In this document: positions 26,146 through 33,872 of the stretch, in pieces
Layout of the letters: each line of letters starts with the position of its first letter
Numbering within the stretch: the first letter of the stretch is position 1
Made by a program: the position numbers and the translations under genes
The notes under the pieces: model-generated
Told to the model about the DNA's origin: nothing
What the model saw: only the letters and a program-made list of their open reading frames with translations
Database searches by the model: none
Source: JAFLTL01 sp964389525
GTDB lineage: Bacteria; Bacteroidota; Bacteroidia; Bacteroidales; Muribaculaceae
Direction: 5' to 3'
Assembly (NCBI GenBank): GCA_964389525.1
Contig: CAYMEX010000016.1
Location: 7,739-71,738, forward strand
Length of the DNA stretch: 64,000 nucleotides

Positions 26146-27129
26146 ATGAAAATAGGCAACATAGACCTTGGAGAACGCCCTATCGGACTCGCGCCGATGG
26201 AAGACGTCACCGATCCCTCTTTCCGCCTCATATGCCGCGAACAGGGAGCCGACATGGTCTACACCGAGTTTGTCTCGGCCGAGGCACTTGTCCGCAACAT
26301 CCCGTCGACTCTACGCAAGCTGTCGATCGACCGGGCCGAGCGTCCCGCCGCCATACAGATCTACGGACGCGAGCCCGAGCCGATGGCCGAAGCGGCACGC
26401 ATGGCTGCCGAGGCACGCCCCGACTTCATCGACATAAACTTCGGATGCCCGGTCAAGAAAGTCGCCGGAAAAGGAGCCGGAGCCGGACTCTTGCGCGACG
26501 TGCCAAAGATGCTTGAGATCACACGCGCCGTCGTCAAAGCCGTCGACCTTCCTGTCACAGTGAAGACACGCCTCGGATGGGACTGCAACAGCAAGATCAT
26601 TGTCGACCTTGCCGAGCAGCTTCAGGACTGCGGCATACAGGCACTCACCGTCCACGGACGCACGCGCTCACAGATGTACACAGGCGAAGCCGACTGGGAG
26701 GAAATCGCACGTGTCAAAGACAACCCGCGCCTCCACATCCCGCTTATAGGCAACGGCGACATCACCACGCCCGAGAAAGCCCGCGAGGCGTTCGACCGAT
26801 ACGGCGTCGACGGCATACTTGTCGGACGCGCCTCCATCGGAGCACCGTGGATCTTCTCCGAGCTTCAGAATGCCGTTCATCCCGAGCGTGGCATCCCGCA
26901 GGTCGATCTTGCTGGAAAATTCGCTCTGCTCCGCCGGCAGATACTCGAAAGCGTATCGCGCATCGACGAGTACCGCGGCATTCTCCACATACGCCGTCAC
27001 CTTGCCGCCTCACCGGTGTTCAAGGGCATTCCGTCGTTCCGCCCCACACGCATCGCCATGCTGCAGGCGTCAACTCTCGACTCATTGCTCGAAATTCTCT
27101 CCGACATACAGAATACTCTCCGCACATGA
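26146..27129 (+). CDS. dusB: tRNA-dihydrouridine synthase
   Basis: A 327-residue FMN-dependent TIM-barrel enzyme. APMEDVTDPSFR is at the N-terminus, the catalytic cysteine lies in DINFGCPVKKVAGKGAGAGLL, VTVKTRLGWD and GNGDI bind flavin, and DGILVGRASIGAPWIF closes the barrel. It reduces uridines in the D-loop of tRNAs. Assignment to DusB rather than another Dus subgroup is by general resemblance. It starts 13 bp after the SpoU gene and its stop overlaps the next start (ATGA). Confidence 0.93.
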   Translation: MKIGNIDLGERPIGLAPMEDVTDPSFRLICREQGADMVYTEFVSAEALVRNIPSTLRKLSIDRAERPAAIQIYGREPEPMAEAARMAAEARPDFIDINFGCPVKKVAGKGAGAGLLRDVPKMLEITRAVVKAVDLPVTVKTRLGWDCNSKIIVDLAEQLQDCGIQALTVHGRTRSQMYTGEADWEEIARVKDNPRLHIPLIGNGDITTPEKAREAFDRYGVDGILVGRASIGAPWIFSELQNAVHPERGIPQVDLAGKFALLRRQILESVSRIDEYRGILHIRRHLAASPVFKGIPSFRPTRIAMLQASTLDSLLEILSDIQNTLRT

Positions 27130-27839
27130 AACTACGTCACATCATTCTTCCCATCGCCCTGACAGTATCAGCAGTCACCGCCATGGCACAGTCCTCCGAG
27201 GCTCCCTACTCGGCCACTCTCGGCGAATTCACACAACTGCGCATCCGCCACAACATACCTGTCGACTACGTCTGCAGCAATGACTCGAGCGGCATCATCA
27301 CTTTCAGCGGCACCAAAGAGCTTACCGAAGCACTCACATTCGACCTCTCGTCAAAAGGCAAACTCACCATCTCGCTCGAGCCGCGCACGTTCAGCGGCAA
27401 GGTCGGACGCGTCACAGTACGCTCACGCCACCTTGTCTCGGTCGACAACGAGGGAGACTCGGCCGTGCGCGTCCTCAGCGTCAGCCCATGCCCGGTTTTC
27501 AAGGCAAAGCAGACAGGCAACGGCAACATCTCCATACGCAATATCGATGCCAATCAGGTGGAAATAGCCACCAAACTCGGTCATGGCTCAATAACCGTCA
27601 ACGGCACCTGCGATGTTGCCAAGCTCAACTGCACCGGCACAGGAGCGATATCGGCAGGCGACCTGACCGCAAAAGAGGTGAAGTGCACGGTACTCGGCAC
27701 AGGCACCGTCGACTGCAATGCCTCGCAGGCGCTGTCGATAATGGGAGCCGGATCAGGGCTCGTCTACTATGCCGGTAATCCGTCCGACATCAAAAACCGC
27801 AGCGCCGGCGTGAAAATCGAGGCAATCGATCCTTTATGA
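27126..27839 (+). CDS. Exported DUF2807 (GIN-domain) protein
   Basis: A 237-residue secreted protein with a clear signal peptide (LRHIILPIALTVSAVTAMAQ). The rest is a beta-helix-like DUF2807 fold with glycine-rich turns such as GNGNISI, LGHGSITVNG and GTGAISAGDLTA. The family is common in Bacteroidota and was named a putative adhesin head, but no activity is established. The real start is the ATG at 27126 overlapping the dus stop; the longer frame upstream is a shadow of dusB. It overlaps the flippase start (ATGA). Confidence 0.88.
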   Translation: MKLRHIILPIALTVSAVTAMAQSSEAPYSATLGEFTQLRIRHNIPVDYVCSNDSSGIITFSGTKELTEALTFDLSSKGKLTISLEPRTFSGKVGRVTVRSRHLVSVDNEGDSAVRVLSVSPCPVFKAKQTGNGNISIRNIDANQVEIATKLGHGSITVNGTCDVAKLNCTGTGAISAGDLTAKEVKCTVLGTGTVDCNASQALSIMGAGSGLVYYAGNPSDIKNRSAGVKIEAIDPL

Positions 27840-29320
27840 CACGACAGGGCGACATGAAGGCCCGGACGGCCGATTCCGTCAAGTGGAATATCTTTGATCG
27901 CGCCGGCACACAGATCCTCTACGGCGTCACCGGCATTATTCTGGCCCAGTTGCTCTCGGTCGAGGATTTCGCGCTCGTTGGTGCGATACTTGTATTCCAG
28001 GCTTTCGCGTCGCTCATGGTCGACAGCGGCTTCATGCCCGCACTGTTGCAGCGCAAGGCACCCACACGCCTCGACTACAGCAGCGTGCTGTGGTTCAACA
28101 TCCTGGCCGCCGTCGTCATCTACATCATCCTCTTTTTCGCCGCTCCGCTCATCGCGCGGTGCTATGGCGGAGAAATGCGCCTCGTCCCGCTGGCGAGGGT
28201 CATGTTTCTTTCGTTCATTATCAACGCTACCGCGCTCGTCCCGGCCAACCGCTTCAACAAGCAGCTCAACCTCCGCCCGGTGGCCATGGCCAATGCCGCC
28301 GGACTCATAGCAGGAGCCGCTGTAGGCATATGGGGCGCGTTTGCCGGATATGGCGCATGGGCGCTTGTCTGGCAGACACTCACACTCGGAGCCGTAAAAA
28401 GCATCTTTCTCTGGACTGCCGCCGACTGGCGACCGATGATGCGCATGTCATGGACCTCGCTCCGCAGCTTCATGGCCGTCGGAGGCTCCATGCTCTTCAC
28501 ATCATTTCTCAACACCGTTTTCCAGAACATCTACTCCTTTATCATCGGCAACCGCATAGGCATGACGCCGCTCGGATGCTACACACAGGCCGACAAATGG
28601 AGTAAAATGGGCATAATGTCGCTCGTGCAGGTCTTCCAGTCCTCATTTATGCCAGCCTTGTCCGACGCGCAGAACGAGCCGGAGCGTTTTTCGGCAATAG
28701 CCCGACGGCTCAACCGCTTCACCGCCTATGTCACATTCCCGGCAATGGTTTTTCTGGCAGTCATGGCGCTCCCGGTCTTTAATTCACTGTTCGGCCCGAA
28801 GTGGGATGCTGCCGTTCCGCTTTTTCAGCTTCTACTTGTGCGCGGCATATTCTATCTGATAACCACGTCTTACAACAACTACATCGTCGCACGCGGATGC
28901 GCACGGCTTATCGTCAAAGTCGAGATAGTCCGTGATCTCACTGCCTTTGCCGCCCTTGTAGCCACATTACCCTTCCTCGGTTTTGAAATAGAGGGCATCC
29001 CGTTCGCCGGAGTGCAGCTGATGCTTGCCGGACAGATACTTGCTGCCGTTGTGGCATGGGTCTACACCCTCTTCCTCTCGGCAAAGACTTCTGCCTCCAC
29101 TCCACGCGCTTTCATCGCCGACGCGCTCCCGAGCTTCTTCTGCACAGTCGTCGCTGCGGTTCCGGCCGTCGCGCTGCTTCACACATCACTCTCCTCATGG
29201 CTTGTGTTCCCGTTGCAGGCCGTTGCGTCACTGACGGTCTACATACTGCTTAACGCCATTTCGCGATCCGCCATACAGCGCGACGTATTCGCAATAGCCC
29301 GCTCACGGTTCAAAAAATAA
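27836..29320 (+). CDS. Wzx-type oligosaccharide flippase (MOP superfamily)
   Basis: A 494-residue protein with about 12-14 hydrophobic helices throughout. It opens TADSVKWNIFDRAGTQILYGVTG-like, the usual N-terminus of polysaccharide-biosynthesis flippases that move lipid-linked sugars across the inner membrane. Further family-like segments are MLFTSFLNTVFQNIYSFIIG and YTQADKWSKMG. No glycosyltransferase genes lie around it, so this is not a capsule cluster; it may serve a general surface glycan. It is coupled to the DUF2807 gene by a 4-bp overlap. Confidence 0.9.
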   Translation: MTRQGDMKARTADSVKWNIFDRAGTQILYGVTGIILAQLLSVEDFALVGAILVFQAFASLMVDSGFMPALLQRKAPTRLDYSSVLWFNILAAVVIYIILFFAAPLIARCYGGEMRLVPLARVMFLSFIINATALVPANRFNKQLNLRPVAMANAAGLIAGAAVGIWGAFAGYGAWALVWQTLTLGAVKSIFLWTAADWRPMMRMSWTSLRSFMAVGGSMLFTSFLNTVFQNIYSFIIGNRIGMTPLGCYTQADKWSKMGIMSLVQVFQSSFMPALSDAQNEPERFSAIARRLNRFTAYVTFPAMVFLAVMALPVFNSLFGPKWDAAVPLFQLLLVRGIFYLITTSYNNYIVARGCARLIVKVEIVRDLTAFAALVATLPFLGFEIEGIPFAGVQLMLAGQILAAVVAWVYTLFLSAKTSASTPRAFIADALPSFFCTVVAAVPAVALLHTSLSSWLVFPLQAVASLTVYILLNAISRSAIQRDVFAIARSRFKK

Positions 29321-29327
29321 AGAAACA

Positions 29328-30341
29328 ATGAAAAAGACATACACCCTTCTGGGCATCCTCCTGCTCTCCTTCTCTTCTGCATTCGGTCGCGGTTTCACAG
29401 AAAAAGATCTGACTGTGAAAACAGCCGACGGCATCGCCATGGGTGCAACCCTCACATCACCGTCATCGCCGCGGGCTGCCCTGCTGCTTGCCACAGGCAG
29501 CGGCACACAGAACCGCGACGAGGAGGTCGTAGGCAAGAAGCCGTTTAAGACGATTGCCGAGTTTCTTTCTGACAACGGCTACGCCGTGCTGCGTGTCGAC
29601 GACCGTGGCATCGCGTCGCCCGAATCCGCACGCACGGCCACAATGCAGACCGACGTCGACGACATACTCGCCGTATACGCGCTCCTCGACTCCATCTACC
29701 CTGACCTGCCAAAAGGCATACTCGGACACTCGTCGGGAGCGGCATGTGCCATACGCATAGGCGCACGGCATGAAGGCGTCGGTTTTGTCATAGCTCTGGC
29801 CGCACCGGCATGGAGCGGCGACTCGACCTCGATGGCGCAGAACCGCGCTATCGCGACAATGATGACCGGCCGATGGGATGGCGAGAAGCTGCAGCGCAAG
29901 ATCCTCGACATTGCCAAGTCGGGGGCGCCCGAAATCACCGCACGCGCCATGATCACGATGGCATTCAGCGAGACGCTCGGTGCAGCCGCCGACAATCAGC
30001 AGGTGCAGAATCAGGTACAGCAGCAGATATCAGGCGTTCTATCGCCCTGGTTCCGTTCGATGCTCCGCTACGATCCATCCGACGACATAAGGTCGATCAG
30101 CATACCATGTCTTGCGCTCAACGGCAGCAAAGACATTCAGGTGCTCCCGGCCAATCTCGAGACGATGCACGAGCTCAACCCCGCCATAGAGACGCGGCTC
30201 ATGCAGAACCACAACCATCTGTTTCAGGTATGCACGACAGGCATGGTGCAGGAGTATGCCACTCTGCCCGGCGACATAAGCGACGAGACACTTAAAGCGA
30301 TCCTCTCATGGCTCGAGAGAGTCGTGCCATCATCAAAGTGA
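29328..30341 (+). CDS. Exported alpha/beta-hydrolase (S33-like serine hydrolase)
   Basis: A 337-residue secreted or periplasmic hydrolase with signal peptide (LLGILLLSFSSAFG). The nucleophile elbow is GHSSG with Ser135. An oxyanion region around LLATGSGTQNRDEE precedes it, the acid is probably in ALNGSKDIQV, and the histidine is in QNHNHLFQ. This fits the serine aminopeptidase/esterase group of Bacteroidota. The substrate is unknown, and an acyl-ester function is as likely as peptidase. It follows the flippase by 7 bp and overlaps the convergent GNAT gene by 9 bp. Confidence 0.88.
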   Translation: MKKTYTLLGILLLSFSSAFGRGFTEKDLTVKTADGIAMGATLTSPSSPRAALLLATGSGTQNRDEEVVGKKPFKTIAEFLSDNGYAVLRVDDRGIASPESARTATMQTDVDDILAVYALLDSIYPDLPKGILGHSSGAACAIRIGARHEGVGFVIALAAPAWSGDSTSMAQNRAIATMMTGRWDGEKLQRKILDIAKSGAPEITARAMITMAFSETLGAAADNQQVQNQVQQQISGVLSPWFRSMLRYDPSDDIRSISIPCLALNGSKDIQVLPANLETMHELNPAIETRLMQNHNHLFQVCTTGMVQEYATLPGDISDETLKAILSWLERVVPSSK

Positions 30342-30839
30342 TAATATCTTGACATAAACCTTTATGTCGTGGTAACGGCCGCCTGTGCGGGCGCACTCTT
30401 TCATCACCCCCGACAGCGCATAGCCCTGCGCCTCAAACGCCGCGCAGCTTGCCTTGTTCTCACTCAGGCAGTATGCAGCGAGTGTGTGCAGCCCCAGCGT
30501 GTCGGCCGCATACCGTCCGATCGCCTCAAGACTCGCGCGTCCCGTCCCCTTTCCACGATAACCGGCATCGATATATATACCTACCGAAGCCCGGCGGTTA
30601 TAAAGATCAATATCATAGAGATCGACCGTACCGACGGCCTCACCGTCTGCCGTGACCATCATCCTCACCGCACCGGCCGTGGCCGGATTGGCGTCGTAAT
30701 TGTTCACATACTCCCATATCTGGAAGCGCGACAGAGGCGCATGAGCCCAGTGTCCGTGCAGACCGCCCTCCGGGTCATTCTCCCACATATAGAGGCGGTC
30801 AACATCATCAGGCTCGGGGGCACGCAGCTTTATCGTCAT
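30333..30839 (-). CDS. SpeG-like GNAT N-acetyltransferase
   Basis: A 168-residue acetyltransferase. It starts IKLRAPEPDDVDRLYMWENDPE, which resembles the spermidine acetyltransferase (SpeG) and related groups. The acetyl-CoA loop is GYRGKGTGRASLEAI, and the C-terminal half has NKASCAAFEAQGY. Polyamine acetylation is a guess; substrates of this family vary. Its ATG overlaps the recR stop (ATGA), so it is co-transcribed behind recR. Confidence 0.88.
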   Translation of the reverse strand: MTIKLRAPEPDDVDRLYMWENDPEGGLHGHWAHAPLSRFQIWEYVNNYDANPATAGAVRMMVTADGEAVGTVDLYDIDLYNRRASVGIYIDAGYRGKGTGRASLEAIGRYAADTLGLHTLAAYCLSENKASCAAFEAQGYALSGVMKECARTGGRYHDIKVYVKILSL

Positions 30840-31456
30840 ATCGAATCACTGAAAAGTGTACGACCCATGAGCGAACGCCCGAGAGTGATCTCGTCGGTAT
30901 ATTCAAGATCATTTCCAACGGCAAGACCGCGTGCGAGCTGCGTAACCTTCACGTTTGCCGACCCGAGGCGACGGAAGATGTAGAACCCTGTCGTCTCCCC
31001 CTCCATGGTCGCGCTCAGAGCCATTATAACCTCGTCGACCTCGCCGCTGTTTTTCACACGCTCCACAAGCGAGTCGATCTGAAGCTGATCGGGGCCGACA
31101 CCGTCGATTGGCGAAATCAGGCCGCCAAGCACATGATACACACCCTGATACTGGCGTGTATTCTCTATAGCCATGACATCTTTCACCGACTCCACCACGC
31201 ACACCGTCCGGTGATCGCGCATCGGGTTAGCGCATATCGGACACTGATCATCTTCCGATATATTATGACATGTGTTGCAGTATTTTATACCGGTGCAGAG
31301 ATTTATCAGCGACTCGCCCAACGCCACACCCACCGTCTTGTCCTGACGCAGAAGATGAAGCGCAAGCCGCAGAGCGGTCTTACGCCCCACGCCCGGCAGA
31401 CGCGAAAGCTCGGTCACCGCCGATTCAAGCAGTCCGGAGTCATATTCCTGTTCCAT
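30836..31456 (-). CDS. recR: Recombination mediator protein RecR
   Basis: A 206-residue protein of normal length. The N-terminal helix-hairpin-helix is LSRLPGVGRKTALRLALHLL. A C4 zinc finger follows (CNTCHNISEDDQCPIC), then a Toprim domain from VCVVESVKDVMAIE, and a C-terminal Walker-B-like region. RecR acts with RecO/RecF to load RecA at gaps. The start at MEQEYDS (31456) is used because the upstream part of the longer frame has no family similarity. The terminator of htpG lies just upstream. Confidence 0.95.
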   Translation of the reverse strand: MEQEYDSGLLESAVTELSRLPGVGRKTALRLALHLLRQDKTVGVALGESLINLCTGIKYCNTCHNISEDDQCPICANPMRDHRTVCVVESVKDVMAIENTRQYQGVYHVLGGLISPIDGVGPDQLQIDSLVERVKNSGEVDEVIMALSATMEGETTGFYIFRRLGSANVKVTQLARGLAVGNDLEYTDEITLGRSLMGRTLFSDSI

Positions 31457-31487
31457 GTCCGCAAATTTACACCATTCCCACCATTCA

Positions 31488-31520
31488 CAAAAAAGAGCGC
31501 CCCGCAATTTGCAGGACGCC
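31488..31520 (-). terminator. Rho-independent terminator of htpG
   Basis: On the minus strand a 10-bp stem (GCGTCCTGCA with two G-U pairs against TGCGGGGCGC) and a 3-nt loop are followed by TCTTTTTTG. It lies about 33 bp after the htpG stop and before recR. Confidence 0.82.
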
Positions 31521-31552
31521 CGGTTATAATTTTTCGTAATAACTCTTTATGC

Positions 31553-33604
31553 TTACTTCAGCAGGCTGAACGAGCGGCTGATGAATTTGCCGAGGTCGGC
31601 ACCGGTCAGAAGTCCATTGGCAAGCAGTGCAAGATCGATCATCTGCCTTATCTGCTCCTTGCCGTCGGCATAACCCTTCACGGCGGCCTCCTCATCCTTG
31701 CGGGCCTTGTCAACCTCCGCCTCGAGGGCCTCCGACTTCTTCTGATCCTCGTCGCTCATCTTACCGTCTTTGGCCGAAGCGCGAAGTTCGGCGATCTCCT
31801 TGTTCTTGTCGGCGATAGTGTTCGACAGAGGCTCGACCGTAGCTTTCAGGGCCTCCAGTGCATCCTTGCCTATCGACTTCACCAGTGGATTCTCCGTGTT
31901 GACGACCAGATTGTAGCTGTCGGGCAGCTCACCGTAGAAATTCATTCCCGGCTGCAGTGCCGACATCTCCTTCATGCGGCGCATATACTCGTTCTGAGTC
32001 ACCATCACGGGCGCGTCGCTCTCCTTCATGGCCTCGAACACCACAAGGAACTGTGCCTTTTCAACCTTCGGTATCTGGGTCGAGAACGCAGTGGTCATTA
32101 TACTGCGCTCCATGTCGCTCATTTCAACAGCCTTTTTCGACTCCTTCTGTATGAGATTGTCGATGATGTCGCTGTCGACTCTCACTATACGTGTCTTCTC
32201 GAGTTTCTGCTCAAGTAGCCCGATGAAGTGCGAGTCAAGCTGTCCGTCCATCACGAGCACATTGTAGCCGCGGCTTTCGGCAGTCTGTATGTAGGCATAC
32301 TGCGCCGTGACGTCAGTCGCATACAGATAGACCACATTCCCCTCCTTGTCGGTCTGCTCAGGCTCTACAAGAGTGCGGTATTCCTCAATAGTGTAATATT
32401 TGTTCTGTGTGTCCTTCAGAAGCATGAACTTCATCGCAGCCTCACAGAATTTCTCGTCGGTGAGCATGCCGTACTCAATGAAGATCTTTATATCGTCCCA
32501 CTTCTGCTCGTAGTCGGCGCGGTCGGTGCGGAATATCTCATCAAGACGCGATGCCACCTTCTTGGTGATGTAACCCGATATCTTCTTCACCGCCGAGTCG
32601 CTTTGCAGATAGCTGCGCGACACATTAAGCGGTATGTCGGGCGAGTCTATGACGCCCTGCAGCAGCATCATGAACTCAGGCACAACACCCTCCACCGAGT
32701 CGGTCACAAACACCTGGTTGCAGTAAAGCTGTATGCGGTTCTTGTTGATCTCGAAGTTGTTTTTAATCTTCGGGAAATACAGTATGCCGGTCAGTTTGAA
32801 AGGATAGTCTACATTGAGGTGGATCCAGAAAAGAGGATCATCCTGGCCGGGATAGAGGTCGTGATAGAACTTCAGGTAATCCTCACGCGTCAGATCCGAC
32901 GGCTTACGTGTCCATGCCGGCTCAGTGATGTTTATCACATTGTCGCGGTCGGTGTCGACATACTTGCCGTCCTTCCACTCCTTCTCCCTGCCCGACACCA
33001 CCGGCACAGGCAGGAAGCGGCAGTACTTCTTCAGAAGACCGTCGATGCGGCTCTGATCAAGAAACTCCTTATTCTCGTCATCGATATACAGGACTATGTC
33101 GGTTCCGCGCTCCTTCTTGTCGGCAGCCTCCATCGTGTACTCAGGCGAGCCGTCGCACACCCACTTCACAGCCTCGGCACCGTCCTTATATGACAGCGAC
33201 ACGATCTCCACCTTCTTGGCCACCATGAAAGCCGAGTAGAAACCGAGACCGAAGTGACCGATGATAGCATTGGCGTTGTCCTTGAACTTCTCGAGAAACT
33301 CCTCGGCGCCCGAGAATGCGATCTGGTTGATATATTTGTCGATCTCCTCCGATGTCATGCCTATGCCATGATCGCTCACGGTGAGAGTGCCAGCCTCCTT
33401 GTCGACTGTCACCTTCACGCTCATGTCATTCATGTCGCCCTTGAAGTCGCCGAACGACGAAAGCGTCTTCAGCTTCTGGGTCGCATCGATAGCATTGGAG
33501 ACAAGCTCACGCAAAAAAATCTCGTTATCGCTGTAAAGAAACTTCTTGATGACGGGGAAAATGTTTTCGGTTGTTACCCCGATCTTTCCTGATTGCTTTG
33601 ACAT
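31553..33604 (-). CDS. htpG: Molecular chaperone HtpG (Hsp90)
   Basis: A 683-residue Hsp90 homologue. The N-terminal GHKL ATPase has ELVSNAIDATQKL, SDHGIGMT and GHFGLGFYSAFMV. The middle domain carries RGVIDSPDIPLNVSRS-like (QGVIDSPDIPLNVSRSYLQ), and the C-terminal dimerisation part ends with a charged coiled-coil stretch. The length is longer than the E. coli protein (624), as is usual in Bacteroidota. It has its own terminator downstream and a 268-bp upstream spacer in which no heat-shock operator (CIRCE) was seen. Confidence 0.97.
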   Translation of the reverse strand: MSKQSGKIGVTTENIFPVIKKFLYSDNEIFLRELVSNAIDATQKLKTLSSFGDFKGDMNDMSVKVTVDKEAGTLTVSDHGIGMTSEEIDKYINQIAFSGAEEFLEKFKDNANAIIGHFGLGFYSAFMVAKKVEIVSLSYKDGAEAVKWVCDGSPEYTMEAADKKERGTDIVLYIDDENKEFLDQSRIDGLLKKYCRFLPVPVVSGREKEWKDGKYVDTDRDNVINITEPAWTRKPSDLTREDYLKFYHDLYPGQDDPLFWIHLNVDYPFKLTGILYFPKIKNNFEINKNRIQLYCNQVFVTDSVEGVVPEFMMLLQGVIDSPDIPLNVSRSYLQSDSAVKKISGYITKKVASRLDEIFRTDRADYEQKWDDIKIFIEYGMLTDEKFCEAAMKFMLLKDTQNKYYTIEEYRTLVEPEQTDKEGNVVYLYATDVTAQYAYIQTAESRGYNVLVMDGQLDSHFIGLLEQKLEKTRIVRVDSDIIDNLIQKESKKAVEMSDMERSIMTTAFSTQIPKVEKAQFLVVFEAMKESDAPVMVTQNEYMRRMKEMSALQPGMNFYGELPDSYNLVVNTENPLVKSIGKDALEALKATVEPLSNTIADKNKEIAELRASAKDGKMSDEDQKKSEALEAEVDKARKDEEAAVKGYADGKEQIRQMIDLALLANGLLTGADLGKFISRSFSLLK

Positions 33605-33872
33605 ATATCTTAGATTTTTTATTATCAGATTTACTTACTACTGATAACAACCCTGCAAAAAGAATGCCACTGCCATCCCCTGTCATATTTTCCTAAAAAA
33701 TGTTACCGCCTGTCATCCCCCCTCCCCACCACCCGAGACACACCCACAGCCGGGCACCGCGCGGCGCGACGTTATCGTAAGCCCCTGGAGCCGTGATAAA
33801 AAATATACATAATTTTTTTTATATTAGAGTATTATGCTTAGATTTGTAGAAATAAGCCTAACCGTATAAAGT

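Noticed and set aside
26577..27125. Long N-terminal extension of the DUF2807 protein
   Set aside because: This stretch is dusB in another frame; the ATG at 27126 gives a clean signal peptide and an ATGA overlap.
33605..33872. CIRCE or other heat-shock operator upstream of htpG
   Set aside because: No TTAGCACTC-N9-GAGTGCTAA-like inverted repeat is present; only AT-rich runs.
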